From the NCBI RefSeq assembly GCF_965221685.1, contig NZ_OZ244907.1: a DNA stretch of 64,000 nt; one strand, written 5' to 3'. The translations under genes and the position numbers were made by a program. Position 1 is the first letter of the stretch; every line of letters starts with the position of its first letter. The notes below the pieces were generated by a model that saw only the letters and a list, made by a program, of their open reading frames with translations, did not search any database and was not told where the DNA came from. Origin of the DNA: Palauibacter sp022826685 (lineage in GTDB: Bacteria > Gemmatimonadota > Gemmatimonadetes > Palauibacterales > Palauibacteraceae). Shown here piece after piece: positions 31,912-41,329 of this stretch.

Positions 31912-32730
31912 ATGGACGCCGAGCGGCAGCGGTCCGCTTATCGAGAACTCCTGACCGCGCTGGACGAAGCGATCTTCTGGCTGGCGCGCGTGCCCGCCAC
32001 CCCCCATGACTCCGGCGCCGAGCGGCAGGGGACGTTTCGGCTCGGAGAGGCGGGCGGGATCGCCTTCTCGGCCCACTTCCCGGGCATGGACTCGGAGGCG
32101 CTGTTCGACGACATCTCCGATGCGGTGGAGACGGACGATCTGGACGCGGTGCGTCGAGTCCGGAGCCTGATCGAATCGAGGCTGCGGGGGGAAGACGACG
32201 GGACCGGGGGCGAGAAGACGGCGGGCGATGCGTTCGACTGGGACGCGGGCTACCTGCAGATCCTCGGCGTCGTGAACGAGACGCGGCGTGCCCGGGACGA
32301 CGGAGACGCGCATCGATACTGGATCATGGCGGGTTTCCTGGCCGGCCTCCTGCATTGGGACGAGCGACCCGGGGAGCACGAGCCGGGAGAGCTCCACGAC
32401 ACCGTGATTTCCGCCACGAGCGACGGCTGGGGGGAGAACCTGTGGCTGGAGTGGGAGGCGCTCCGGGACGAGTGGCTGGCCCGCCACGCGCCGGAGGCGC
32501 CGGAGGATCCGGAACTCCTCTTCAGCTGGGTGGGCCTCCGCCTCGCCGCCGCCGACGTGGTGACCGACTCGCTCTCTTCCCGCGGCGCCCGGCGGCCGAG
32601 CGACGAAGAGTCCGACCCGGAGTCGGAAGAGGCTTGCTTCCTCCGGTGCGAACGCTCGACGTGGCGCGCACAGCACTTCGGCCGGAGACTCGCCGACCCT
32701 CGCGCCGGGGGAGGCGGTCGCGGGGCATGA
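31912..32730 (+). CDS. Hypothetical protein, first of a tandem paralogous pair
   Basis: 272 residues, mostly helical and acidic, family not recognised. The order YRELLTALDEAIFWLARVPA, then GEAGGIAFSAHFPGMDSEAL, FDDISDAVETDD and AGYLQILGVVNETRRARDDG, is shared with the following gene (LKALDEAVSRLERIPA, FADFLPGIESEALFDDISDA, FLQMLAALNEARRAWREG). No signal peptide or membrane segment is seen. The stop overlaps the next start by 4 nt (ATGA). The pair seems to be a recent tandem duplication of unknown function. Confidence 0.6.
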   Translation: MDAERQRSAYRELLTALDEAIFWLARVPATPHDSGAERQGTFRLGEAGGIAFSAHFPGMDSEALFDDISDAVETDDLDAVRRVRSLIESRLRGEDDGTGGEKTAGDAFDWDAGYLQILGVVNETRRARDDGDAHRYWIMAGFLAGLLHWDERPGEHEPGELHDTVISATSDGWGENLWLEWEALRDEWLARHAPEAPEDPELLFSWVGLRLAAADVVTDSLSSRGARRPSDEESDPESEEACFLRCERSTWRAQHFGRRLADPRAGGGGRGA

Positions 32731-33662
32731 ACGGATCGGGCGCGGCCGAGCGGCGGATGTCGACGTACCGAAAGATCCTGAAGGCGCTGGACGAAGCCGT
32801 CTCCCGGCTGGAGCGGATTCCCGCCGAGGGTCGCGACGAGGACGATGCCGAGCGCTCGGGAGCGTTCCACCTCGGGTCGGCCGGCGGGCTTGCTTTCGCC
32901 GATTTCCTGCCGGGAATCGAGTCCGAGGCCCTCTTCGATGACATCTCCGACGCCGCAGAGGAACGGGACTTGGGCCAGGTCGACCGGATCCGGCGGAGCG
33001 TTGCCGCGAGGCTTCGGTCGGACCGGCCGCCGAACGGAAGTGCGGGCGGCGAGGGCGGTCTCGGCTGGGAGGCCGGATTCCTTCAGATGCTCGCCGCCCT
33101 GAACGAAGCACGCCGGGCCTGGAGGGAGGGGGACCGGTTCCGCCACTCGCTCATGCTCGGTTTTCTCGCCGGTCACCTGCGCGGGTGTTGGCACAGGGAG
33201 TACAGGATGGGTCCCTTGAGCGACGCGGTGATCGCGGTCCATGACCGAGACCCGCGCAGGGCGGCGAGATGGGTGGAGGCGGAGTCGATCGACGAAGATC
33301 ATCTCGTACTCGCCGTCACCGAGCGAGACACGGCCGAGACGGGGCGGGATGGGCCGGAAGCCGCTGACGCGCGGGCGCTCCTCCTGCGTTGGTTGGGGCA
33401 TCGGCTGGCCGCCGCACACCGATTCAGCGAGCCGCTCTGGGTCAGGGTGGAGGGCGAGACCGAGGACCAACGCCGGAGGCGGGAGGCCAGCGAGAGGGCT
33501 TACTTCGAGCGGGAGGAGATCTCCATCCGGCGCGCCGGGAACTTCGGCAAGCGGATTCACGCCGAAGATACCGAGGAGATCTCCGTGCCGATGGGCTACG
33601 CCTTGAACCGTGCTCTGGTGCTCCGAAGTCACAAGGGAGGCGGTCTGGCCATCGACGGATGA
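32727..33662 (+). CDS. Hypothetical protein, second of a tandem paralogous pair
   Basis: 311 residues from ATG 32727 (ATG 32757 possible). It is colinear with the upstream neighbour over the first ~220 residues and differs mainly by a longer C-terminus (RAYFEREEISIRRAGNFGKR, YALNRALVLRSHKGG). The conserved stretch SEALFDDISDA and the LNEARRAWREGDRFRHSLML helix are the best landmarks. It is cytoplasmic by appearance and no family is recognised. A longer frame upstream on the same strand is a shadow of the first paralogue. Confidence 0.6.
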   Translation: MNGSGAAERRMSTYRKILKALDEAVSRLERIPAEGRDEDDAERSGAFHLGSAGGLAFADFLPGIESEALFDDISDAAEERDLGQVDRIRRSVAARLRSDRPPNGSAGGEGGLGWEAGFLQMLAALNEARRAWREGDRFRHSLMLGFLAGHLRGCWHREYRMGPLSDAVIAVHDRDPRRAARWVEAESIDEDHLVLAVTERDTAETGRDGPEAADARALLLRWLGHRLAAAHRFSEPLWVRVEGETEDQRRRREASERAYFEREEISIRRAGNFGKRIHAEDTEEISVPMGYALNRALVLRSHKGGGLAIDG

Positions 33663-33724
33663 GCGGCCAAGGTTCAGGAATCGGCCCGGGGCCGAACCAC
33701 GTACTCCAACGCGAGGAGCCTCCA

Positions 33725-34066
33725 GTGGCGAACAACGGAAACGCAGGCAAGGCCGTCAAGGTGGCGTCGATTCTGCTCGCGCTGCTCTTCCTCCTGAACG
33801 GCGGGATGAAGGTCGCCGGGATGATGGTCGACCAGTTTGCGCTGTGGGGCTACCCGGCGTGGTTCCAGTACCTGATCGGCGTCGTGGAGGCGCTGGCGGG
33901 AGTCGGATTCCTGCTCGGCAGGACCCGATTCATGGCGGCCGTCGTCGTGATCCCGATCATGTTGGGCGCGATGTACACCCTCGTGAGGGCGGGTACGGCG
34001 CCCCAGGCCGCGGTGCCGACCGTGGCGATGCTCCTCGCGCTCTTCGTCGCGAAGAAGTCGCGGTAG
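33725..34066 (+). CDS. DoxX-like small membrane protein
   Basis: 113 residues from GTG 33725 (GAGGAG upstream). It has four membrane helices: VASILLALLFLLNGGMKVAG, WFQYLIGVVEALAGVGFLLG, FMAAVVVIPIMLGAMYTLVR and AVPTVAMLLALFVA. This four-helix layout and the LLFLLNGGMK start fit the DoxX/DoxX-like family, some of whose members help respiratory or thiol redox systems. The role here is unknown. It converges with the beta-propeller lipoprotein gene with an 7-bp gap. Confidence 0.8.
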   Translation: MANNGNAGKAVKVASILLALLFLLNGGMKVAGMMVDQFALWGYPAWFQYLIGVVEALAGVGFLLGRTRFMAAVVVIPIMLGAMYTLVRAGTAPQAAVPTVAMLLALFVAKKSR

Positions 34067-34073
34067 GAGGAGG

Positions 34074-35414
34074 TCAGCCGCCTTCGGCGGTCTCCAGCAG
34101 CTGGTCGCCCACGAGGCGGACGACGCGGACGCGCTGGACGCCGAGTTCATCAGCGTCGATGTAGGCCAGCAGGCCGTGCGGGCCGAAGGCGGCGGGGATC
34201 CGGAGCGCGTCTGGGGCGATCGTGCCGAAATACTGGCCATCGGGGGTAAGGATGTCTGTCGGGCCGGGCTCGCCCGGCAGCGCGGAACGCTGGACCCAGA
34301 TCCGGTCGCTCCAGTCCACGGCCAGATTCCTGATCACCGGCATCTCCTCCGGGAACATCAGGTCCTGGATCTGGTCCTCCTGCATCCTCCGCATGGCTTC
34401 CCGCATCGCCTCCGAGTCCATGGGGTTCCCGCGGCCGGCCGTTCCGCCGACCGAAACCGTGCTTGAGATGATGAAGCTGCCGCCCGCTCCTCCGCTTCCG
34501 CCTTCGGCCAGCGCCGCCAACCGGTGCTCGCGCTCGGCATCCCGGATCTCGTCGGTGACGGCGACCGGTGGGATGGGTCGCTCCAGCGTAGCGGTCACCT
34601 GCCCGGAGGCGTCGAGGATCTTGATGCGATAGCCCACGGAATCGGCCAGGGCGACGCGACCATCCCGGAGCACGCCGAAGCTCAGGGGGAGGGGGAACGC
34701 TTCCATGCCCGACATGACCATTAGAACGTTGCCGGCCTGCGTCTCCGTCTCCGTCTCCTCGACGGATGGCCCCGGCCAGGCCGCGTGGAACACGTCGTGC
34801 GTCCCATCGAGCCGGTACCGGCGGATCGGGCGACCTTCCGGTTCGGCGTCGTCTCCACCGAGCAGGCGTGATAGCGACCCACCGATGAGTTCGGCCGAGA
34901 GGATCGTGCCGTCCGGCAACGCGTAGATCGGAGAGCCGGGAGCCCCGTCCGTCATGTTGAACGTGGCCGCCCCGAGGAACTCGCCGTCCCGGCCGAAGAA
35001 CTGGATGCCCCTCGTGAGGTCGTTCACGCCGATGCCGCCGTCAGGGAATACCGCCATCCCGATCGGCTGGCTGAGTTCCCCGGGACCCTCGCCCTTGTTG
35101 GAGATCGTGCGGACGAACTGGCCGGCACGGTCAACCGCCACGACGCGCCCGGCGTCCATGTCGAGAATGAACAGCGTGCCGTCCTCGCCGAAGGCGACAC
35201 CGGCCACGCTGCCGAACATCTCCCACTCGGCCCCGTCCAGCACGCCGACGGTGTAGACCTCCTCCACGCCGGGCGCGAGGGAGATGTCGGGGCTGTCGAG
35301 TCCCGCGGCGGCCGATCCGGCGTCTCCTGACCGGGCGTCTCCCCCGCATCCGGCGGCCATGAGAAGGAGGGCGAGCAGGACGAGGTGACGCGTACGGCAA
35401 GGAATCTTGCGCAT
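34074..35414 (-). CDS. Six-bladed beta-propeller lipoprotein
   Basis: 446 residues from ATG 35414. The signal LVLLALLLMAAGCGGD has a lipobox (MAAGC). The mature protein shows repeated propeller strands such as VAFGEDGTLFILDMDAGRVV and FVRTISNKGEGPGELSQPIG, a pattern found in NHL/six-bladed proteins. A Gly/Ser-rich insert (near GGSGGAGGSF) and a Met-rich stretch (EAMREAMRRMQEDQ) interrupt the C-terminal half. It is probably an envelope binding protein; the ligand is unknown. A longer upstream frame is not supported because the signal peptide defines the start. Confidence 0.75.
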   Translation of the reverse strand: MRKIPCRTRHLVLLALLLMAAGCGGDARSGDAGSAAAGLDSPDISLAPGVEEVYTVGVLDGAEWEMFGSVAGVAFGEDGTLFILDMDAGRVVAVDRAGQFVRTISNKGEGPGELSQPIGMAVFPDGGIGVNDLTRGIQFFGRDGEFLGAATFNMTDGAPGSPIYALPDGTILSAELIGGSLSRLLGGDDAEPEGRPIRRYRLDGTHDVFHAAWPGPSVEETETETQAGNVLMVMSGMEAFPLPLSFGVLRDGRVALADSVGYRIKILDASGQVTATLERPIPPVAVTDEIRDAEREHRLAALAEGGSGGAGGSFIISSTVSVGGTAGRGNPMDSEAMREAMRRMQEDQIQDLMFPEEMPVIRNLAVDWSDRIWVQRSALPGEPGPTDILTPDGQYFGTIAPDALRIPAAFGPHGLLAYIDADELGVQRVRVVRLVGDQLLETAEGG

Positions 35415-35553
35415 GAGGTTCCCCCAGGGTGAAGCGGGCGACAGCGGCCACGCACCGGCCTGACGCCGCCTGTGACAGTGGAGAACGCGGCCAAGGTTGC
35501 CCGCCGGCCCCGGAGTCCCCCCGCAAGTCCGCAACCGATCCGGCCGCCAGCCG

Positions 35554-36396
35554 CTACCTCCCGAGGCGCAGTCCGGGGATGAGCGCGGGCGTGGTGGCCT
35601 GGTAGTCGCGATACGCGGGGTACTTCGAGGCGGAGATCTTTTCGGTGAGGCGCATCGACGGAATGAGCAGCGCGGTGAGCAGGATGAACCCGAGCCCCGT
35701 CCAGTGGAGCCACACCCCCGACGCTGCGACGCCGAAGAGATAGAACACCCACCACATGCCCAGTTCACAGAAGTAGTTGGGGTGGCGGGAGTACCGGTAC
35801 AGTCCGGACGTGAGGAACGGCCGCGTGACCTCCTCCCCCGCCGCGATCCGGCGTTTCTTGTCCTGCTGGAAGCGCCACATCTGCTCGTCGGCCACGGTCT
35901 CGCCGGCGAGCAGCACGAGGAACACGGCAGCGGTCGCGTAGTCCAGCCACCCGAGCGGGGCCGCGATCCACACGCTCGCCTGATGCACGGGCGACGTGAA
36001 CAGCCAGATCAGCAGCATCTGCCCGAAGCTGATGAAGGTGAGGTTCATCACCTGCATGGCGAACGGTCCCGTCTTCTCCCGGACGGCGGTCCAGCGATAG
36101 TCCTCGCCGCCCGGCTGGTATCCTCCCTTGCGCGCGAAGTTGAAGGTCAGGCGCGCGCCCCAGAGGACGACGAGCGCCGTCATGAGGTTCACGCGAGGGG
36201 AGGCGAAGTCCGTCCCGGCGGCGACGATGAGACAGTAAACCCCCGGACAGATCGACCACAGGCGGTCGATCCACGAGTACTCGCGCGTGACGGCCCCCAG
36301 CAGCCATACCAGCGCCGCAAGGATCAGGCACAGATCGAGCGCCGTCCCGAAGGGCGTCCCCGCCAGCGGATGCGCGATGAGATTGATGTCGAACAT
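35554..36396 (-). CDS. DUF1295 family integral membrane protein (steroid 5-alpha-reductase-like)
   Basis: 280 residues with about seven hydrophobic segments. REYSWIDRLWSICPGVYCLI and RVNLMTALVVLWGARLTFNF are typical DUF1295. SGLYRYSRHPNYFCELGMWW is the conserved C-terminal motif of this group, followed by LIPSMRLTEKISASKYPAYR. The family is related to steroid 5-alpha-reductases and isoprenylcysteine methyltransferases, so NADPH or SAM use is possible but not proven. It lies 9 nt after the large BNR-repeat gene on the same strand and may be co-transcribed with it. Confidence 0.85.
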   Translation of the reverse strand: MFDINLIAHPLAGTPFGTALDLCLILAALVWLLGAVTREYSWIDRLWSICPGVYCLIVAAGTDFASPRVNLMTALVVLWGARLTFNFARKGGYQPGGEDYRWTAVREKTGPFAMQVMNLTFISFGQMLLIWLFTSPVHQASVWIAAPLGWLDYATAAVFLVLLAGETVADEQMWRFQQDKKRRIAAGEEVTRPFLTSGLYRYSRHPNYFCELGMWWVFYLFGVAASGVWLHWTGLGFILLTALLIPSMRLTEKISASKYPAYRDYQATTPALIPGLRLGR

Positions 36397-36404
36397 GCGC
36401 TACC

Positions 36405-39400
36405 TCAGGTCGCGGTCAGCCTCCTGACCAGGGTCTGCAACCAGTCGCCGACCTCCCTGACCTCCTCGCGGAGTTCCTCGTGGCGCTCGTATGCGTCGGC
36501 GCCCGGCGCCTGGTCGGCCCGCCCGGTCATGCCGGCGAGATAGTTGAGCTGGCTGAGGAGCATGGGGCGCGGATAGCTGCCCGCCGCGTCGTTCACGCGA
36601 GCGTCGAGTTCGGCGAGTTCCGCGGCGAGTTCGTCGAGCGTCTCGTTGCGGCCGCCGCCGGCGTCCGCGCGCGCCTCCCCGATCTGATCGCGCAGGTCGT
36701 CGATGCCGTCCGCGACCTCACGGGCGTCCGCCATCGTCTCGCGCACGGCGAGGTTGAACCGGTACTGCTCCTCGAGGTCGGCGACGGTCACGCCCTCCGC
36801 CGCCACCCGCGGGTCGATCCGCAGTTCGAGCCCGGTCTCGGTCGTCACGTCGCCCGCCGAGAGGCGGACCGTATACTCGCCCGGCGGCACGATCGGCCCG
36901 CCGCGGCCCTCGCCCTGCGAACGCATGTCCCAGCGCAGCCGGTGCACGCCCGGCGCCGACGAGACGCCTCGCATGGGCCCGCCGCGCGGCGCCATGCGCT
37001 GCATCGCCGGTCCCCCCGCCCGAGCCGCACCGCCGCCCCCGCCGCTCGCGTAGGAGCGGATCACGTCGCCGCCCGCGTCGAGGATCTCGATCCGCACCGT
37101 CTCGTCGGGTCCCAGATCCGGCGAGATCCAGTAGTTGATGTCCGCACCCGCGCCGCGATAGTCCGGCCGCGCCGTATTCGAGGCCCATTCGAAGCCCGAG
37201 TTCCGTCCGGGCCGCGTGCGGTACTGCGGCCGTCCCTCGAACAGGTGGGCCCCGCCTCCCGCCGCGACCGACCCGTCCGCGCCGATCTCGTGCAACGGCG
37301 TGACATCGTCCAGCACCCAGAACCCCCGGCCCATCGTCGAGAGCGCGAGATCCTGCCGGTACACCTCGATGTCCGTCACGGGCGTCAACGGGAGATCGAG
37401 TTGGAAGGACTGCCACGTCGCCCCGTCGTCGAAGGAGATGAAGAGCCCGAACTCCGTCCCCGCATACAGGAGCCCCGCGCGGTCCGGATCCTCGCGCACG
37501 ACCCGCACGGGCACGTCCGCCGGGATCCCGTTCGTCCCGTCGGTGAGAAGCGTCCACGTCTCGCCCGCGTCATCCGTCCGGTAGACGTAGGGGCTGAAGT
37601 CGCCGAGCAGGAAGCGGTACCCCGCCACGTACACCCTGTCCGGATCGTGCCTGGAGATGTCGATCGAGTTGATGCGACCCTCCGGCGGCATGTCCGCCGG
37701 CGTCACGTTCTCCCAGGACGCCCCGCCATCCAGCGTGACGTACACCGGGCCATCGTTCGCCCCCGTCCAGATCACGTCGGGGTCGTGGGGCGAGGCCTCG
37801 ATCACGTAGAGCGTGGAATAGTGCTCCTCGCCCGTCGCGTCGCGCGTGATCGGCGCGCCAGACACCATCTGCCGGTCCGGGCGGAACGCGGTCAGGTCCG
37901 GCGAGATCCGCTCCCACGTGCGACCCCCGTCGCTCGTGCGGTGCACGTACTGCGAGCCGTGATAGACGAGGTTCGGGTCGTGCGGCGAGACCTCGATGGG
38001 CACGACGCGCTGGAAGCGGTAGGGGAGGTTGGCGGGGTTCGTGCCGTACATGTTCACCGCGCCGACGTAGTACTGCTGCTCCTGCCCGGTGCGCTGGTTG
38101 TAGACGCCGAAGCGCCCCTTGCAGTTCGCGTACACGACGTCGGGATCGCCCGGCTTCGGCACGGCGGGACCCGTCTCGCACCCGCCCGGCGAGCGCCAGT
38201 ACGCGTCCGGACCGCCCGGCGCGGAGACCGACGGCTGACGGCTCGGCACCGCGACCGTGAAGGCGTCATCCTGCTGTCCCGCATAGAGCCAGTACGGGAA
38301 GCGGTCGTCCACATCGACCTGGTAGAGTTCGGCCGTGGGCTGGTTGTTGACCGGCGACCACGTCTGCCCGCCATCCAGCGTCACGACTCCGCCGCCGTCG
38401 CTCCCGTGTACCATGATCCGCGAGTCGTCCGGGTTGATCCACAGATCGTGGTCATCCCCGTGGACATTCGGGATCGTGCTGAAGGTCCGCCCCCCGTCCG
38501 TCGACTTCCAGGTGGACAGATTGAGGACATAGACCACGTCCCCGTCCGTCGGGTCCGCGATCACGTTCGCGAAGTAGAAGGGCCGGTGCATGAGCTGATT
38601 CCGCGGGTCGTCGTTGATCAGCTCCCACGTCTCGCCCGCGTCGTCCGAGCGGTACAGGCCCTCGATCGGTTCGGGCGCCTCCACGAGCGCGTAGACCCGG
38701 TCGGGCATGTCCGCCGAGACGGAAAAGTCGACCTTGCCGATGAGACCATCCGGGAGCCCGGCCGTGATCCGCCGCCACGTGTCGCCCCCGTCCGTCGTCT
38801 TCCAGATCCCGTCTTCCTCGCTCGCCCCGGAGATGATCGACCAGGGACGCCGCTGCGCCCGCCACATCCCGGCGTAGATGACGTTGGGGTCCGCCGGATG
38901 AAACTCGAGATCCACCGCCCCGACGGAGTCCGAGGTGAAGAGGATGCGCTCCCAGTCTAGGCCGCCGTTCGACGAGCGATAGACGCCCCGCGTCTCGTTG
39001 TTGATGAACGGGTTCCCCATCGCGGCCGCATAGACGAGGTCGGGATTGTCGGGGTGGGCCTTCACGGACGCGATCTGGCCCCCGTCCTCGAGTCCCACGT
39101 GGTCCCACGTTTCTCCCGCGTCCGTCGACTTATGGATGCCCTTCCCGATGATGATATTCGAGCGGATGCCGTCCGAGCCCGTCCCCACATAGATGATATT
39201 CGGGTCCGAGTCGGCCGCTTCGATATGTCCGATCGAGGGAGACCGGAAATATCCGTCGGAGATATTCTCCCACGTCATCCCGTAGTTCGTCGTCTTCCAC
39301 ACGCCGCCGCCGGTCGCTCCCTGGTAGAAGGTGTGGGGATGGGACCGATGGCCCTCGACGGCCGTGACCCGGCCGCCGCGCGAGGGGCCGACGAAGCGGA

Positions 39401-39584
39401 AGGAGAGGCCGCCGAAGAGACTTGGATCGACGGTGTCCGCAGCCGGGGCCGGGTTCCGGACGCCGGTGGGAAGTCCCCCCCCGCTCGCGCCATCCTGGGC
39501 GACGAGGGGCCCCGCGAGGGCCGCGACGGCGGCCAGAGGGGCGAGGACAGTTCGTGTTCTCGGCATCGGTGCGGGGAATCGCAT
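36405..39584 (-). CDS. Large secreted sortilin/VPS10-type BNR-repeat protein
   Basis: 1059 residues from ATG 39584 (CAGGAG upstream). A signal peptide (VLAPLAAVAALAGPLVAQ) is followed by many BNR/Asp-box blades: GGGVWKTTNYGMTWENISDG, KSTDAGETWDHVGLEDGG, YRSSNGGLDWERILFT and IWKTTDGGDTWRRIT among others. Together these form the VPS10/sortilin-like or glycoside-hydrolase-like propeller common in secreted proteins of Gemmatimonadota and Bacteroidota. A C-terminal part (SGGGGGAARAGGPAMQRM, then a helical tail) follows the propeller. No catalytic site was identified. It probably acts outside the cell in binding or degrading peptides or glycans. Confidence 0.85.
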   Translation of the reverse strand: MRFPAPMPRTRTVLAPLAAVAALAGPLVAQDGASGGGLPTGVRNPAPAADTVDPSLFGGLSFRFVGPSRGGRVTAVEGHRSHPHTFYQGATGGGVWKTTNYGMTWENISDGYFRSPSIGHIEAADSDPNIIYVGTGSDGIRSNIIIGKGIHKSTDAGETWDHVGLEDGGQIASVKAHPDNPDLVYAAAMGNPFINNETRGVYRSSNGGLDWERILFTSDSVGAVDLEFHPADPNVIYAGMWRAQRRPWSIISGASEEDGIWKTTDGGDTWRRITAGLPDGLIGKVDFSVSADMPDRVYALVEAPEPIEGLYRSDDAGETWELINDDPRNQLMHRPFYFANVIADPTDGDVVYVLNLSTWKSTDGGRTFSTIPNVHGDDHDLWINPDDSRIMVHGSDGGGVVTLDGGQTWSPVNNQPTAELYQVDVDDRFPYWLYAGQQDDAFTVAVPSRQPSVSAPGGPDAYWRSPGGCETGPAVPKPGDPDVVYANCKGRFGVYNQRTGQEQQYYVGAVNMYGTNPANLPYRFQRVVPIEVSPHDPNLVYHGSQYVHRTSDGGRTWERISPDLTAFRPDRQMVSGAPITRDATGEEHYSTLYVIEASPHDPDVIWTGANDGPVYVTLDGGASWENVTPADMPPEGRINSIDISRHDPDRVYVAGYRFLLGDFSPYVYRTDDAGETWTLLTDGTNGIPADVPVRVVREDPDRAGLLYAGTEFGLFISFDDGATWQSFQLDLPLTPVTDIEVYRQDLALSTMGRGFWVLDDVTPLHEIGADGSVAAGGGAHLFEGRPQYRTRPGRNSGFEWASNTARPDYRGAGADINYWISPDLGPDETVRIEILDAGGDVIRSYASGGGGGAARAGGPAMQRMAPRGGPMRGVSSAPGVHRLRWDMRSQGEGRGGPIVPPGEYTVRLSAGDVTTETGLELRIDPRVAAEGVTVADLEEQYRFNLAVRETMADAREVADGIDDLRDQIGEARADAGGGRNETLDELAAELAELDARVNDAAGSYPRPMLLSQLNYLAGMTGRADQAPGADAYERHEELREEVREVGDWLQTLVRRLTAT

Positions 39585-39597
39585 GCCTGCTCCTGAG

Positions 39598-41226
39598 TTA
39601 TCGTGCCTTGACGAGAGCTTCGCCTGCGAGGGCGTCCGTGAAGCGGCCCTCGTCGATCGCGAGCGTACCATTGACGAGGGAGTACTCGACCCCCTCGGCG
39701 AGACCGTGCGGGTCGTCGTATTCGGCGGTGTCGCGGAACCGTTCGAGGTCCACGACGATGACGTCGGCGACCGCGCCTGTTTCGAGCACGCCGCGACCTT
39801 CGATCCCGTACACGCGGGCCGGGAGCGCCGTCATGGCGTGAATCGCCTGTTCGAGCGAGGTGACGCCTTCCTCCATCACGTACTTGCGGATCCGCCGTGG
39901 AAAGGCGCCGAAGCCACGCGGGTGCGGGTGTCCTTCGCCCGGCACCCAGAGCGAACCGTCGGACGCGGTCATCATCCAGGGCTGCGCCATGAAGCGCTCG
40001 ATGTCCTCGTCGTTCATGTTGAAGGAGGTCAGGCCGGTGCCGCCGCCGCCTCCACGCGCTTCCACGAGCAGGGCGAGCGCGGTCTCGATCGCGTCGACCC
40101 CGCGCTCCTCCGCGACATCGGCCAGCGTCCGGCCCCCGTGCGGACCGCCCTGGAGCATGAGCCGGTCGGCCCCGCCCCGGCGATCGAGGTTCTCCCACAT
40201 CTCCGGCACGAGCCGGGCGCGCTCGCCGGGGTTCTCGATGCGCTCGTACAGGTCGCCGCCCTCGCCCGCGAGCGCCCAGCGCGGGACCAGGGCCCCGATG
40301 ATGCTCGTGCCGGAGGCCCCGTAGGGATACTGGTCGGCGTAGACCGCGAGACCCTCCGCCCGGGCGGCCTCGATGCGGCGGACGACCTCCACGGACTCGC
40401 CCCAAACGCGGGGGCCGAGCGCCTTGATGTGCGTGACGACGCCGGTGATCCCGGAGCCCCGCGAGATCTCGATGACCTCGTCCACGGCCCCGAGCAGGCC
40501 GATCGAATAGTCCGACTCGTCGCGGATGTGGCTCTGGTACACGCCGCCGTGTCCGGCGGCGATCTTCGCGAGTTCGACGACCTCGCCGGTGGGGGCGTAG
40601 GACCCCGGCGAATAGTAGAGGCCGGAGGAGAGCCCGAACGCGCCCCCGTCCATCCCGTCGCGCACGAAAGTCCGCATGCGGTCGAGTTCCTCGGGCGTGG
40701 CCTCGCGCGCCTGCATCCCGAGCACCGCGCGGCGGACGCTCCCGTGCCCGATGAGCTGCCCCACGTTCACGCCGACGCCGGGGTCCCGGATCCGCGCCCG
40801 CTGGTCGGCGAGGTCGACGGTGCCGCCGCCGTCGGGGTTCGCGAAGATCGTCGTGATCCCCTGCGCGAGGAGGGGACGCGCCGTCCGCAGTTGGTCGCGC
40901 AGCAGCGCCGGCATGGCATGGGAGTGCGTGTCGATGAAGCCGGGGAAGACGTGCAGGCCGTTCGCGTCGATGACCCGGCCGGCGGTGGCCGCGCCCAGGT
41001 CGCCCACGGCGGCGATCCGGTCACCGTCGACCGCGACGTCGCCCGCGCGCGCTGGCCCACCCGAACCGTCCACGAGGGTGCCGCCGCGGATGATGAGGTC
41101 GTAACTCTGCGCCACGGCGGGTCGGGCGGCGGACGTCCCGGCAAGCAGGCCCGCCGCGGCGAGGAGGGCCGGGAGCGCCCGTCCGGCGTGGCGGCGCGGG
41201 GTTGGGGAAAGCATGTTGTCGTCCAT
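39598..41226 (-). CDS. N-acyl-D-amino-acid deacylase family amidohydrolase, secreted
   Basis: 542 residues from ATG 41226 (ATG 41214 possible). The signal ALPALLAAAGLLAGTSAARP ends near VAQ. SYDLIIRGGTLVDGSGGPAR opens the amidohydrolase barrel, GLHVFPGFIDTHSHAMPALL provides the metal-binding HxH, and GGVYQSHIRDESDYSIGLLG is characteristic of D-aminoacylases. VIVVDLERFRDTAEYDDPHG is the typical C-terminal end. It removes acyl groups from N-acyl-D-amino acids. It lies 13 nt upstream of the BNR gene on the same strand and diverges from capA, suggesting a peptide-salvage role. Confidence 0.88.
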   Translation of the reverse strand: MDDNMLSPTPRRHAGRALPALLAAAGLLAGTSAARPAVAQSYDLIIRGGTLVDGSGGPARAGDVAVDGDRIAAVGDLGAATAGRVIDANGLHVFPGFIDTHSHAMPALLRDQLRTARPLLAQGITTIFANPDGGGTVDLADQRARIRDPGVGVNVGQLIGHGSVRRAVLGMQAREATPEELDRMRTFVRDGMDGGAFGLSSGLYYSPGSYAPTGEVVELAKIAAGHGGVYQSHIRDESDYSIGLLGAVDEVIEISRGSGITGVVTHIKALGPRVWGESVEVVRRIEAARAEGLAVYADQYPYGASGTSIIGALVPRWALAGEGGDLYERIENPGERARLVPEMWENLDRRGGADRLMLQGGPHGGRTLADVAEERGVDAIETALALLVEARGGGGGTGLTSFNMNDEDIERFMAQPWMMTASDGSLWVPGEGHPHPRGFGAFPRRIRKYVMEEGVTSLEQAIHAMTALPARVYGIEGRGVLETGAVADVIVVDLERFRDTAEYDDPHGLAEGVEYSLVNGTLAIDEGRFTDALAGEALVKAR

Positions 41227-41329
41227 GCGCTCGAATCTGTCGGATCGCACGCGACCCGCACAAGAAAGCGGTGCCCGCAGCGGGCCCGCACGGAGAAGGT
41301 TCCCGCAGGCACCCTCATCGGAGGCACTC

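Noticed and set aside
32355..32726. Upstream extension of the second tandem hypothetical gene
   Set aside because: The extension is an out-of-frame shadow of the first paralogue; homology between the two proteins begins after ATG 32727.
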